Origin: Virgibacillus sp. NKC19-3
GTDB taxonomy: Bacteria; Bacillota; Bacilli; Bacillales; Amphibacillaceae
Assembly: GCF_019837165.1 (NCBI RefSeq)
Contig: NZ_JAGYHC010000001.1
Span: forward strand, 62,001 to 126,000
Length of the DNA stretch: 64,000 nt
Direction of reading: 5' to 3'
Shown here: positions 28,929 to 39,500 of the stretch, in pieces
Layout of the letters: the number at the start of each line of letters is the position of its first letter
How positions within the stretch are numbered: position 1 is the first letter of the stretch
Made by a program: the position numbers and the translations under genes
The notes under the pieces: model-generated
What the model was told of the DNA's origin: nothing
Seen by the model: the letters and a program-made list of their open reading frames with translations, nothing else
Databases searched by the model: none

Positions 28929-29166
28929 TGGAGCAGTAGACAAGTAATTGTTTACTGTTCTTTTTTTCAAAGTTGGGAAAATATATAATTGTAACTATAC
29001 CATAGATTGGATAATATCTGCTACGTACATAAAAATTTTCCTATTTTGTATACATATAACGGGTGTTTAAATGGGTCTGTTGCATAAACTATAGATGTCG
29101 TAATAAACTCATGCAGATAAGTTTTATGCTTTCTTATTTGCCAACAATGAAAGGGGTTGTTCTTTC

Positions 29167-29349
29167 ATGGCTAGACGTCGAGGAATCATGTCAGACCAGA
29201 TGAAAGAAGAAATTGCCAAAGAGTTAGGATTTTACGACACGGTAAAGCAAGAGGGCTGGGGAGGCATCAAGGCAAAAGATGCTGGCAACATGGTGAAACG
29301 AGCAATTGAAATGGCCGAGCAAAACATGCAGGAAAAGGACAGACCCTAA
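29167..29349 (+). CDS. sspF: Small acid-soluble spore protein SspF
   Basis: This 60-residue alpha/beta-type SASP binds forespore DNA and protects it. It begins with [20 protein letters not shown] and keeps [27 protein letters not shown]-like conserved Gly-Lys positions. AAAGGGG lies upstream. Confidence 0.95.
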   Translation: MARRRGIMSDQMKEEIAKELGFYDTVKQEGWGGIKAKDAGNMVKRAIEMAEQNMQEKDRP

Positions 29350-29365
29350 ATGGGTTTGTCTTTTT
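29333..29365 (+). terminator. sspF terminator overlapping its stop codon
   Basis: AAAAGGACAGACCC (29333-29346) pairs with GGGTTTGTCTTTTT (29352-29365), a tight stem that begins inside the last codons. Confidence 0.85.
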
Positions 29366-29528
29366 CTGGTTATTGATCACGTAAAAGTACGCTACATTCT
29401 CCTAAGAATCATGCTTTTTTTGTTTGAAAGACTTATTATATCTCGTCAAATTCAGTCTTCATTCAAAAGTCGCCTCCATTTTTTTAATGTGTTACAATTT
29501 GATTATATTTTCAAAGTAGGTGACGGTG

Positions 29529-30380
29529 ATGGTTCTTTTTGAAAAGGCGCCGGCAAAAATCAACTTATCGCTCGATGTGCTAAGTAAACGGGATGACGGT
29601 TATCATAATGTGGAAATGATCATGACCACCATCGACTTAGCAGATCGTATTACATTGCGCTCCATCAACCGGGATCGAATTGAGGTTTCGCTTGAGAGTA
29701 GATTTGTGCCAAGTGATGAGCGGAATTTGGCGTATAAAGCTGCAAATGCTTTTAAACAGAAGTACGGAATAAAAACAGGGGTGCATATTCATATCGAAAA
29801 AAGCATTCCCGTGTCAGCTGGACTTGGTGGTGGTAGTACGGATGCTGCGGCTGTGCTACGAGGAATGAATCGTTTGTGGAAGTTGGACATCCCTACAAGT
29901 GAGTTGGCAACGATTGGAGCAACGATTGGCTCTGACGTTCCTTTTTGTGTATACGGTAATACGGCAATCGCGAAAGGACGGGGAGAAATAATCGAGCCAC
30001 TATCCTCTCCGCCTTCCTGTTGGGTTGTATTAGCCAAACCGGATATCGGCGTTTCAACCCGAACCATTTTTCAGCGGATTCAAGTAGAAGGACTCTCACA
30101 CCCCAATACCAGTGCAATTATGGATGCACTTAGGCAAAAGCATTTTCATAAGATGTGCGCCCATATTGGGAATGTACTGGAGGATATTACATTAGCCGTC
30201 TATCCGGAAGTGCAGCGGATTAAATGTAGAATGGAGCAGGCAGGAGCCTCAGGCGTTCTTATGAGTGGCAGCGGGCCGACGGTATACAGTTTGGTTGAGC
30301 ATCAAAGTAAAGCACAGCGTATTTATAATGGCATGCGGGGATTCTGTGAAGAGGTATACTTAGTGCGTCTGTTAGGATAA
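29529..30380 (+). CDS. ispE: 4-diphosphocytidyl-2-C-methyl-D-erythritol kinase
   Basis: IspE phosphorylates CDP-ME in the MEP isoprenoid pathway. The 283-residue GHMP kinase has [14 protein letters not shown] at the start, the ATP-binding [14 protein letters not shown] and the C-terminal [13 protein letters not shown] 29529 is preferred to the GTG at 29520, which overlaps the ribosome site. Confidence 0.96.
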   Translation: MVLFEKAPAKINLSLDVLSKRDDGYHNVEMIMTTIDLADRITLRSINRDRIEVSLESRFVPSDERNLAYKAANAFKQKYGIKTGVHIHIEKSIPVSAGLGGGSTDAAAVLRGMNRLWKLDIPTSELATIGATIGSDVPFCVYGNTAIAKGRGEIIEPLSSPPSCWVVLAKPDIGVSTRTIFQRIQVEGLSHPNTSAIMDALRQKHFHKMCAHIGNVLEDITLAVYPEVQRIKCRMEQAGASGVLMSGSGPTVYSLVEHQSKAQRIYNGMRGFCEEVYLVRLLG

Positions 30381-30444
30381 GCATTGCCTAAATACGTATA
30401 AAGGTGATATATTTAATGTAAATATTCGGTTTTGAGGTGTGGAA

Positions 30445-31260
30445 ATGAAAAGAAGCAATCGGTTAGTTTCATTGACGAACTTTTTTCTGGAAAATCCGAG
30501 AGAACATAGGCAGCTTCCTTATTTTGCTGATGTATATGAATCATCCAAGTCATCACTAAGTGAAGATTTGGATATTATTAATGAGGTTTTCCAGCGTGAA
30601 GAGCTTGGATTTCTGGAAAGAACCTCCGGCGCATCCGGAGGGGTTCGGTATATTCCTGAGTTTTCACGTGAAAAAAGTATTCAATTTATTCAAGAACTTC
30701 GCCGCAAGTTGGAGGATCCATCACGAATACTCCCGGGCGGTTATCTATACATGAGTGATATCCTGGGGGACCCGGGGCAAACGAGAGAGATCGGTCGTGT
30801 ATTTGCATCCGCATTTGCGCGCCAACCTATTGATGTCATAGTTACAGTTGCTACCAAAGGAATAGCCTTAGCATATGCTGTTGCATCTTTTCTCGATGTT
30901 CCTGTTGTGATTGTTCGCCGAGATCCCAAAGTTACAGAAGGATCGTCTGTAAGCATTAATTATGTTTCCGGGTCATCACGTAAAATACAAACAATGGTAC
31001 TCCCGAAGAGAAGTCTGAAGGAAGGAGCGAATGTTTGTATTATTGATGATTTCATGAAAGCTGGTGGAACCATTACAGGAATGATCAATTTACTGGAAGA
31101 GTTCGATGCAAATGTAAAGGCAATTGGCGTACTGGCTGAAGCGGATGATGATGAAGAGGATCGTGTCGTTGAAGAGTATACTTCCCTAGTTAAAATAACC
31201 AATGTTGATATGAGAAGGAAATATATTGAAGTCCATCCAGGAAATTTCACTGATCGTTAG
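30445..31260 (+). CDS. purR: Purine operon repressor PurR
   Basis: PurR represses purine synthesis genes and is released by PRPP. The 271-residue protein has an N-terminal winged helix (KRSNRLVSLTNFFLENP) and a phosphoribosyltransferase-like domain with the PRPP loop CIIDDFMKAGGTITGM. GAGGTG lies 5 nt before the ATG. In B. subtilis ridA (yabJ) follows; here only about 130 non-coding bases separate purR from spoVG. Confidence 0.96.
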   Translation: MKRSNRLVSLTNFFLENPREHRQLPYFADVYESSKSSLSEDLDIINEVFQREELGFLERTSGASGGVRYIPEFSREKSIQFIQELRRKLEDPSRILPGGYLYMSDILGDPGQTREIGRVFASAFARQPIDVIVTVATKGIALAYAVASFLDVPVVIVRRDPKVTEGSSVSINYVSGSSRKIQTMVLPKRSLKEGANVCIIDDFMKAGGTITGMINLLEEFDANVKAIGVLAEADDDEEDRVVEEYTSLVKITNVDMRRKYIEVHPGNFTDR

Positions 31261-31324
31261 CAGTTTAGATATTGTCTCCATCTTTCCTATTTTAAAAAAT
31301 ATTTAATTTTTTTCTTGTTTAGGC

Positions 31325-31352
31325 AGGATTTTCTTTTCTTTTGTTGAACTAG
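31325..31352 (+). promoter_or_regulatory. Sigma-H-type spoVG promoter
   Basis: AGGATTT (31325-31331) and GAAC (31346-31349) fit the sigma-H pattern of the B. subtilis spoVG promoter. A very AT-rich block (about 31290-31320) lies directly upstream, where AbrB binds in B. subtilis. Confidence 0.55.
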
Positions 31353-31389
31353 TTAAATAAGTTTAAATGGGAAAAGGTGGTGAAGCATC

Positions 31390-31680
31390 ATGGAAGTAAC
31401 TGACGTAAGATTACGCCGCGTTAATACGGAAGGAAGGATGCGAGCAATTGCATCCATTACGTTGGATGGGGAATTTGTTGTACATGATATCCGCGTTATT
31501 GATGGAAATAATGGACTATTTGTTGCAATGCCTTCCAAGCGCACCCCTGATGGTGAATTCAGGGATATTGCACATCCGATCAATTCAGGGACTCGCGCAA
31601 AAATTCAAGATGCTGTATTAGAAGAATATCGCCATTCAGGAAAGGTTAAAGAGGAATATGAAGAAGCCGGCGCCTCCTGA
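31390..31680 (+). CDS. spoVG: SpoVG, regulatory RNA/DNA-binding protein
   Basis: SpoVG affects septation and spore cortex formation and binds nucleic acid. The 96-residue protein has the conserved [17 protein letters not shown] and [28 protein letters not shown] precedes the ATG. Confidence 0.97.
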   Translation: MEVTDVRLRRVNTEGRMRAIASITLDGEFVVHDIRVIDGNNGLFVAMPSKRTPDGEFRDIAHPINSGTRAKIQDAVLEEYRHSGKVKEEYEEAGAS

Positions 31681-31694
31681 TAGGTATGAATAAT

Positions 31695-31733
31695 AAGAGG
31701 TCTAATCTTTCTTCAGGTTAGGCTTCTTTTTTC
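31695..31733 (+). terminator. spoVG terminator
   Basis: AAGAGGTCTAA (31695-31705) pairs with TTAGGCTTCTT (31718-31728) through wobbles, followed by TTTTCCC. Confidence 0.7.
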
Positions 31734-31768
31734 CCGTGTACGTTTCTTCATTCGTGATTTTGGCAGTT

Positions 31769-32160
31769 GATAGAAACTGCGACGTAAGTGTGCTTGTTAA
31801 TCCACCGCTACGGAAACACATTTCGCTTTCCGCGGGCGGCTGATGAGCCCCCTTCGTGCTGACGCACTCCGGGGTCTCACCGAGGCCTCTGCTCCCGCAG
31901 GAGTCTCAATGTGTTTCCTCCGCTGGTGTTCCAATTCCTACTGTTAAACGGTATTCGTAAACTATGTTCAAACTACAGGTGTCCTCTTACCAGTTCGGGA
32001 ACGCGCCGGGCGGTGACTCCTGTGGGAATAGCACGTGTCCGAAGACCCCACAGCGGTGGTCTTCCGCGAGGAGGCTGAGGCCGTGCTCACGGAAAGCATC
32101 CGTCCGGCGCGTTCCCGAACGGCGACGAGAAATCACACACTACGTCGCAGTTTTTCTATC
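31769..32160. repeat. 392-bp MITE-like composite repeat
   Basis: The ends are near-perfect inverted repeats of about 24 bp (31769-31792 and 32136-32160), differing by two small indels. Inside lie an inverted copy of the Bacillaceae repeat core also seen at 11467-11685 (about 31806-31935) and a second GC-rich unit bounded by a perfect 17-bp inverted repeat (31993-32009 with 32104-32120). There is no transposase. The GC content is clearly above its surroundings. Confidence 0.7.
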
Positions 32161-32293
32161 TTGCGCGTCGTAAGTTTCCATTTATTTAAAATAACCTCCT
32201 TCATAAAAAATCCCACCAAGCTATTATTTATTGAAATTAAGAGCTTTTTACGATATATTCATAAGGGAGAAAAAGAAATATGGAGGTTTCTTT

Positions 32294-33673
32294 ATGACGA
32301 AACGATATGCTGTTATTCTTGCAGCAGGACAAGGGACCAGAATGAAATCCAAGCTCTATAAAGTACTTCACCCAGTACTGGGGCGTCCGATGGTTCAGCA
32401 TGTCATTGATCAGATAAAAGCGGTTCAACTTGATCAAATGGTTACGGTTGTCTCGCGTGGTGCGGATAGAGTAGTCGAACATATAGGAAGTGACAGTGCG
32501 TTCGTGATCCAGGAGGAGCAACTCGGAACAGGACATGCTGTCATACAGGCAGAAGATGTATTAAAAGATAAAGAAGGCACAACGATGGTGGTTTGTGGAG
32601 ATACACCGCTGATAAGCACCGAAACCTATCAAGCCCTTTTTGAACACCATGAGAAAGAAGGAGCCAGTGCTACCATTTTAACGACAAAGACGAAAGAGCC
32701 CTCTGGATATGGAAGAGTCATTCGCAGTGAAACGAATGAAGTTGAGCGTATAGTGGAACACAAAGATGCGAATGCGAATGAACGACTTGTAGAGGAGATT
32801 AATACAGGTACATATTGCTTTGATAACCAAGCTCTTTTTTCAGCGTTAAAGGAAATATCCAATGATAATGTGCAAGGTGAATATTATTTACCTGATGTGA
32901 TCGAAGTGTTGCGTGGTAGGCAGGAGAAAGTATCGGCCTTTATAACACCGGACTTTGAAGAAACATTAGGAATTAATGACCGCTTGAGCTTGGCTCAGGC
33001 AGAAAAAATAATGAAGCATCGGATTAATGCGAAGCATATGCGTAATGGCGTTGCGATTATAGACCCGGATCATACATATATTCATCCGGATGTTGTCATC
33101 AAGCCGGATGCAGTAATCCACCCAGGGACAATCCTAACAGGTGCAACTACCATTGAGTCAGATGCTGAGATTGGACCGCATAGTGAGGTCAATAATTGTT
33201 ATGTTGGCTCAGATTCAGTCATCAAACAGAGCGTCACTGCGAATAGCAAAATCGGAGAACGTGTGAAAATTGGCCCTTATGCGCATATTCGACCGGAATC
33301 TGCCATTGAAAATGATGCGAAGGTCGGTAACTTCGTTGAAATTAAAAAGGCGACAATCGGGACAGGTAGTAAGGTCTCCCATTTAAGTTATATGGGTGAT
33401 GCACAAATTGGAAACAATGTAAATGTCGGTTGTGGTACAATAACAGTGAACTATGATGGAAAGCATAAATATTTAACAACCATTGAAGATGATTCATTTA
33501 TCGGTTGTAATTCCAATTTAATTGCACCTGTAACCATTGGAGCCGACTCCTATGTTGCTGCAGGATCAACGATTACAAAGGATGTTCCTGCGGCGTCTCT
33601 GTCCGTTGCCAGAGCAAGACAGACCAATAAAGAAGGATATGCTACAAAACTGAAAAACAGACAAAATGATTAA
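32294..33673 (+). CDS. glmU: Bifunctional UDP-GlcNAc pyrophosphorylase / GlcN-1-P acetyltransferase
   Basis: GlmU makes UDP-N-acetylglucosamine for the cell wall. The 459-residue protein has the nucleotidyltransferase motif [15 protein letters not shown] near the start (domain to about 230) and a C-terminal left-handed beta-helix of hexapeptide repeats with the acetyltransferase segment. ATG 32294 follows GGAGG and gives [12 protein letters not shown]; the frame opens earlier at 32231 without support. Confidence 0.97.
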   Translation: MTKRYAVILAAGQGTRMKSKLYKVLHPVLGRPMVQHVIDQIKAVQLDQMVTVVSRGADRVVEHIGSDSAFVIQEEQLGTGHAVIQAEDVLKDKEGTTMVVCGDTPLISTETYQALFEHHEKEGASATILTTKTKEPSGYGRVIRSETNEVERIVEHKDANANERLVEEINTGTYCFDNQALFSALKEISNDNVQGEYYLPDVIEVLRGRQEKVSAFITPDFEETLGINDRLSLAQAEKIMKHRINAKHMRNGVAIIDPDHTYIHPDVVIKPDAVIHPGTILTGATTIESDAEIGPHSEVNNCYVGSDSVIKQSVTANSKIGERVKIGPYAHIRPESAIENDAKVGNFVEIKKATIGTGSKVSHLSYMGDAQIGNNVNVGCGTITVNYDGKHKYLTTIEDDSFIGCNSNLIAPVTIGADSYVAAGSTITKDVPAASLSVARARQTNKEGYATKLKNRQND

Positions 33674-33688
33674 CGGAGGGTTTAGCTC

Positions 33689-34642
33689 ATGGTGTCCAGC
33701 TATAAGGATCCATCTTTAAAAGTATTCACATTGAATTCAAACCGCCAGTTAGCAGAAGAAATAGCCGAACATATTGGAACAACACTTGGAGAATGCACAG
33801 TGAAGCATTTCAGTGATGGCGAAATTCAGATTAATATTGAAGAAAGTGTTCGTGGGCATGATGTTTATGTTGTACAATCGACAAGCGCTCCGGTTAATCA
33901 GCACATGATGGAACTGCTGATTATGATCGATGCATTAAAGCGAGCATCAGCAAGTTCTATTAATATTGTTATGCCATATTATGGGTATGCAAGGCAGGAT
34001 AGAAAGGCCAGAGCACGTGAGCCCATCACCGCTAAGTTAGTAGCTGATTTATTTGAAACAGCCGGTGCGGATCGTGTGATTACACTTGATTTGCATGCAC
34101 CACAGATACAAGGTTTTTTCGATATACCAATCGACCATCTGCAAGGCGTTCCAATTCTCGCGGAATACTTTAAAGAGAAAAATTTTGAGGATGTTATTGT
34201 TGTCTCCCCGGATCATGGCGGGGTTACGCGAGCAAGGAAGATGGCCGATCGTTTGAAGGCACCAATAGGCATTATCGATAAACGCCGTCCGCGTCCGAAT
34301 GTTGCTGAAGTTATGAATATTGTGGGTAATATTGAAGGCAAGACAGCAATCTTAATTGATGATATTATAGATACTGCTGGAACCATGACTTTAGCAGCAA
34401 ATGCTTTAGTAGAAAACGGGGCCAAAGAAGTATATGCATGCTCTACCCACCCGGTACTATCTTCTCCGGCAATTGATCGAATTGATAATTCACAATTGAA
34501 AGAGTTGATTGTTACGAATTCGATCCCACTACCGGAAGAGAAACGCAGTGCGAAAATCAAAGAATTGTCTGTTGCACCACTTATCTCAGAGGCAATCGTA
34601 CGTGTCCATGAATTGCAATCTGTGAGTATCCTGTTTGATTAA
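33689..34642 (+). CDS. prs: Ribose-phosphate pyrophosphokinase
   Basis: Prs makes PRPP from ribose 5-phosphate and ATP. The 317-residue protein has [18 protein letters not shown], the catalytic [19 protein letters not shown] and the PRPP loop [12 protein letters not shown]. It follows glmU by 15 nt with GGAGGG and is co-transcribed. Confidence 0.98.
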   Translation: MVSSYKDPSLKVFTLNSNRQLAEEIAEHIGTTLGECTVKHFSDGEIQINIEESVRGHDVYVVQSTSAPVNQHMMELLIMIDALKRASASSINIVMPYYGYARQDRKARAREPITAKLVADLFETAGADRVITLDLHAPQIQGFFDIPIDHLQGVPILAEYFKEKNFEDVIVVSPDHGGVTRARKMADRLKAPIGIIDKRRPRPNVAEVMNIVGNIEGKTAILIDDIIDTAGTMTLAANALVENGAKEVYACSTHPVLSSPAIDRIDNSQLKELIVTNSIPLPEEKRSAKIKELSVAPLISEAIVRVHELQSVSILFD

Positions 34643-34643
34643 A

Positions 34644-34669
34644 GTTTAGATAACCTGTATAACGGGAAC
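34644..34669 (+). promoter_or_regulatory. Sigma-B-like promoter of ctc
   Basis: GTTTAG (34644-34649) and GGGAAC (34664-34669), 14 nt apart, resemble the general stress sigma-B promoter GTTTAA-N12-14-GGGTAT. ctc is a classic sigma-B gene in B. subtilis. Confidence 0.55.
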
Positions 34670-34737
34670 TATAAATATAATGTTTTATCATATAAGCAAT
34701 AAATATAACGTTTAAAAATAGTTGGAGGATGATCAAA

Positions 34738-35370
34738 ATGGCAAGATTACAAGCAAAGAAAAGAGACGACCTTACAAAGTCTGCAACGAAAGAAATCAGG
34801 AATAATGACAGAGTGCCTGCAGTCGTTTATGGAAAAGGGAAAGACCCTAAGTCCATTTCGGTAAATAGTATTGAACTCGTTAAAACCGTTCGTGATGAAG
34901 GCAGAAATACTATTATTTCTTTAGATATTGAGAATGACAATGATAAAGCGGTAGATGTCATGTTGCATGACTATCAAATGGATCCACTTAAAGATGATCT
35001 ATTGCATGCCGATTTTTATATTGTAAATATGGAGCAGGAAATGGATGTTGAAGTAGCACTTCGTCTGGAAGGTGAAGCACAAGGTTCAAAAGACGGTGGT
35101 GTATTGCAGCAGCCGTTATATGAACTGCAGGTTCGTGCAAAACCAAGAGATATTCCTGAAGAAATCACAGTAAACATTGAATCAATGGGAGTTGGTGACA
35201 GTATAACTATTGCTGATCTACCAAAAGCAGCAAAATATGAGTTTCTTGAAGACGAAGATACAACAATAGCCACCATACTAACACCGGACACATTGGATGA
35301 TATAGAAGAATCATCAGATGAAAATGCTGAACCGGAATTAGTTGATGGCGAAGACGACGAAGAGAAATAA
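34738..35370 (+). CDS. ctc: 50S ribosomal protein L25 / general stress protein Ctc
   Basis: Ctc binds 5S rRNA and is induced by stress. The 210-residue protein has the L25 domain (VPAVVYGKGKDPKSISVN and VMLHDYQMDPLKDDLLHADFY) and the TL5 C-terminal domain with an acidic tail. GGAGG favours ATG 34738 over ATG 34729. Confidence 0.95.
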   Translation: MARLQAKKRDDLTKSATKEIRNNDRVPAVVYGKGKDPKSISVNSIELVKTVRDEGRNTIISLDIENDNDKAVDVMLHDYQMDPLKDDLLHADFYIVNMEQEMDVEVALRLEGEAQGSKDGGVLQQPLYELQVRAKPRDIPEEITVNIESMGVGDSITIADLPKAAKYEFLEDEDTTIATILTPDTLDDIEESSDENAEPELVDGEDDEEK

Positions 35371-35392
35371 ATCATAACAATTGCAAGCCCCT

Positions 35393-35420
35393 CCTTTGAT
35401 CATTTAGGAGGGATTGTTAT
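35393..35420 (+). terminator. Hairpin after ctc
   Basis: CCCTCCT and AGGAGGG (about 35391-35412) form a short strong stem after ctc with a weak T-tail. It may act as terminator together with the hairpin at 35481-35504. Confidence 0.5.
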
Positions 35421-35480
35421 ATGCTTACACATTAGGAAAGCATAAACATTTAAAGTTCCAAGTATAAGAAAAACATACCC

Positions 35481-35515
35481 CATTCGCTAAAGGATAAGCG
35501 AATGAGCGTTTTTCT
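35481..35515 (+). terminator. Terminator before pth
   Basis: CATTCGCT (35481-35488) and AGCGAATG (35497-35504) form a perfect stem followed by AGCGTTTTTC. Confidence 0.7.
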
Positions 35516-35535
35516 AATAAAAAGGAAGAAATAAA

Positions 35536-36099
35536 ATGAAGTGTATTGTTGGGTTAGGAAATCCAGGAAAAAAATTTAAAGATACCCGTCATAATGTTGG
35601 ATTTATGGTCATAGAAGAGTTATTAAAGCGGCATCAATGGAAGTTAAATAAGAAGAAATTTAATGGTAAATATGCTATAGAGTCTTCCACTCAAGGTGAA
35701 AAGGTTATTCTTCTTGAACCACAGACATATATGAATCTGTCAGGGCAATCAATCAAGCCTTTAATGGATTATTATAATATGGATGTGGAAGATGTTCTGA
35801 TCATCTATGATGATCTGGACTTACCACCGGGCAAAATCCGGCTAAGGCAAAAAGGCGGTCATGGTGGCCACAATGGGATCAGATCAACCATTGACCATTT
35901 AGGAACGAAGGATTTCAAACGGCTTCGCCTTGGAATTGGCAGACCAACAACGCAAGTGCCGGTCATTGACTATGTCCTGGGGTCTTTTTCAAAAGGACAG
36001 CAGGAAGAAATAGACAAAAGCATTAATCTTGCAGCAGATGCCTGTGAAGCCTGGATGGAAAAACCGTTTCTTGAGGTAATGAATGAGTATAATGCTTGA
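35536..36099 (+). CDS. pth: Peptidyl-tRNA hydrolase
   Basis: Pth releases tRNA from prematurely dropped peptidyl-tRNA. The 187-residue protein has [20 protein letters not shown] with the catalytic His, [33 protein letters not shown]-type motifs and GIGRP. The same gene is called spoVC in B. subtilis. Confidence 0.97.
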   Translation: MKCIVGLGNPGKKFKDTRHNVGFMVIEELLKRHQWKLNKKKFNGKYAIESSTQGEKVILLEPQTYMNLSGQSIKPLMDYYNMDVEDVLIIYDDLDLPPGKIRLRQKGGHGGHNGIRSTIDHLGTKDFKRLRLGIGRPTTQVPVIDYVLGSFSKGQQEEIDKSINLAADACEAWMEKPFLEVMNEYNA

Positions 36100-36253
36100 A
36101 TGACACATCGTTTAGAATACAATGGATGGTAGGATGTATAAAATATTACTTTTCGGATAAACTTTTAAGGTATGTTTTCAAAAATTTGTCGCCAATCATG
36201 TGGTGATGTTTTGAATAATTAACATGTGTTGTTTATTCGAGGAGGTTGTTTCC

Positions 36254-36484
36254 ATGGCGATTGTCTATAAATGCAGGCATTGTGGCAATGTGATCGGAAA
36301 ATTGGAAGAAAAAGTAGTTGACACATCCCTGTTGGGGTTTGATCAATTAACAACAAAGGAAAAAAGAGAAATGATACATTATGCGGATAATGGAGATGTC
36401 CATATTCAAGCCATTTGCGAAAATTGTGAAGAAACACTGGGGCATCATCCACACTATCATGAACTTGATTTTTTCATACAATAA
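36254..36484 (+). CDS. fin: Anti-sigma-F factor Fin (YabK)
   Basis: Fin is made in the forespore and helps shut off sigma-F. The 76-residue protein has two zinc-binding pairs (YKCRHCGN and AICENCEETL) and the family length. ATG 36254 has GAGGAGG 8 nt upstream. It is located between pth and mfd as in B. subtilis. Confidence 0.95.
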   Translation: MAIVYKCRHCGNVIGKLEEKVVDTSLLGFDQLTTKEKREMIHYADNGDVHIQAICENCEETLGHHPHYHELDFFIQ

Positions 36485-36559
36485 AAGATGCAACAAAAGC
36501 TTTGGCTCAAATGCCAGGGCATTTTTGCGCTTACGTAAGTACTGCGTGGGGGTTTAACA

Positions 36560-39500
36560 ATGAAAGGTATTCATCATTATTTACAATCAAAAGAAGATAT
36601 AGAGTCTATTTTACAAGGTGTTACCAGGGGAATGAAAGAACAGCTTGTTGCGGGCTTATCCGGCTCTGCAAGAAGTTTGCTTGTGTCGCTGATTAACGAA
36701 TCTGCCAAGAAGCCCATTTTGCTGGTGACACACCAATTAGTACAGGCACAACAACTATATGACGATTTGGCGGAATTTGCCGGAGAAGATGACGTTTATT
36801 TATATCCTGTGAATGAATTGATCGCTTCTGAAATTGCCATTGCCAGCCCGGAACTCAGGAGTCAGCGAATCGATGCGTTGACAGCTTGGTCGAAAAAGCA
36901 ATCTGGGATTTTAATTGCACCAGTAGCTGCATTAAAGCGGATTTTACCACCAACAGACTACTTTAGCACATACCAACTACGATTTACGCTTGGAGAGACC
37001 ATCGATATTGAGTCATATCTGTCATCATTCGTAGATATGGGGTACGTGCGGCAGGAGATGGTAGCGGCGCCCGGGGAATTTAGTGTGCGTGGTGGAATCA
37101 TAGATATTTATCCAATAACCGAAGAATACCCGATACGTATAGAATTATTCGATGATGAGATTGATTCTATACGCTATTTTGATGCGGGGACACAGCGGTC
37201 TTTGGACAAACAAAAGGAAGTCATTGTCGGACCGGCGACAGAATTACTACTAACCGAAGAAGATATTCTTTCAGCTGCAGGAAGACTTGAGAACGCACTG
37301 GCGGAAAGCTTAAGCAAGATGACGGATGCAGAAGGGAAAGAAGTATTAACAGAAACCATCGAACAGGATATTGCGCGCTTGAGGAATGCGGAGCATTTTC
37401 AGGAAATGTATAAATATATTGGATTCCTCTATGAAAATCCCGCTAGTTTGTTAGACTACCTCCCTTCTAATGGATTGATTATATTCGATGAAATGAATAG
37501 AATTCAGGAAACTGCTACAAACCTGGATACGGAGGAAGCGGAGTGGTATGGAAGTCTACTTGAATCAAATCAAATGGTAAGAAATAGTACATTCTCCTTT
37601 GATTGGCATTCCGTATGGCATCATATTCACCATCAGCGGTTGTATATGTCTGTATTTTTAAGGCATATTCCAAATACACAACCGCAAAATATTATTAATC
37701 TTTCTTCCCGGGCGATGCAAGAATTCCATGGCCAAATGAATTTGTTCAAAAATGAGTTAAAGCGCTGGGAAAAAGGGGATTACTCTGTTGTTATTTTAGC
37801 CCCAAATAAAAAACGTGCAGACAAAATTCATTCTATTTTCATGGATTATGATATTGAAGCAGCAGTCGCAGAAAATCCGGAACTACCGGTAGGAATCCCT
37901 ACGATAGCTATTGGGAATATAAGTAGCGGCATTGAATTCCCGATGCATAAACTGGCGTTAATAACGGAAAATGAACTGTTTAAAAAGCGAACCAAAAAGC
38001 CGAGAAAGCAGCAGAAAGTATCTAATGCCGAGCGGATTCAGAATTATCAGGAATTAAAAGTGGGAGACTATGTTGTTCATGCAAACCATGGTGTTGGTAA
38101 ATATTTGGGGATTGAGACGCTGGAAGTCAAAGATTCACATAAGGATTACATGCTCCTCAAGTACTCCGGCGATGATAAGCTTTTCGTGCCAATCGATCAA
38201 ATTGATCTCGTACAGAAATTCGTTGCTTCCGAGGGTAAAGAGCCGAAGCTGTACAAATTAGGTGGATCGGAATGGGCGAAGGTGAAGCGAAAAGTACAGT
38301 CATCGGTAGAAGATATTGCTGATGATTTAATCAAGCTATACGCGGAAAGACAAGAAAAGCAAGGGTATGCCTTTTCCGAAGATAGTGAGATGCAGCGTGA
38401 ATTTGAAGCATCATTCCCGTATCAAGAAACCGATGACCAGATTCGCTGTATCGAAGAAATTAAGCAGGATATGGAAAGAGAACGTCCGATGGATCGCTTG
38501 CTTTGTGGGGATGTTGGTTATGGAAAAACAGAGGTAGCTATACGTGCCGCATTTAAAGCAGTGGCAGATGGAAAGCAGGTTGCGATTTTAGTACCGACCA
38601 CCATCTTAGGTCAACAACATTTTGAAACCATCCAGGAGCGTTTCCAGGATCACGCGGTCAATATTGCTCTATTAACACGATTTCGAACGAAGAAACAACA
38701 AACAGAAACACTGAAAGGGTTAAAGACAGGAAATGTTGATATCGTTATCGGCACCCATCGCTTATTATCAAAAGATGTGGCATACCGAGATTTGGGGCTG
38801 CTGATCGTTGATGAGGAACAGCGCTTTGGTGTTAAACACAAGGAAAAAATTAAACAATTAAAAACAAATGTGGATGTACTCACGCTAACAGCAACGCCAA
38901 TACCAAGAACCTTGCATATGTCCATGCTCGGAGTACGCGACCTGTCTGTCATTGAGACACCACCTGAAAATCGTTTTCCCATTCAGACCTATGTGATGGA
39001 ATACAACCCTGTTTTCTTACGTGAATCGATTGAGCGGGAACTGGCACGTGGCGGTCAGGTATTTTTCTTATACAATCGGGTGGAGAATATTGATAAGGTT
39101 GCCAGAGATGTGAATATGCTTGTGCCGGATGCTAGAGTAGCGGTAGCACATGGTCAGATGAATGTAGCTGAACTCGAAAATGCCATGTTTGGCTTTTTAG
39201 AAGGAGAATCGGACGTATTGGTCAGCACAACCATTATTGAAACAGGTGTCGATATCCCAAATGTGAATACGCTAATTGTGAATAATGCCGATCACATGGG
39301 ACTAAGTCAGCTCTATCAGTTGCGTGGTCGTGTAGGACGTTCCAACCGTATCGCATATGCGTACTTTACCTATCAAAAAGATAAAGTACTCACAGAGGTG
39401 TCGGAAAAGCGTCTGCAGGCTATTAAGGAATTTACCGAATTAGGTTCCGGTTTTAAAATAGCAATGCGTGATTTGTCGATTCGTGGAACCGGAAATTTAC

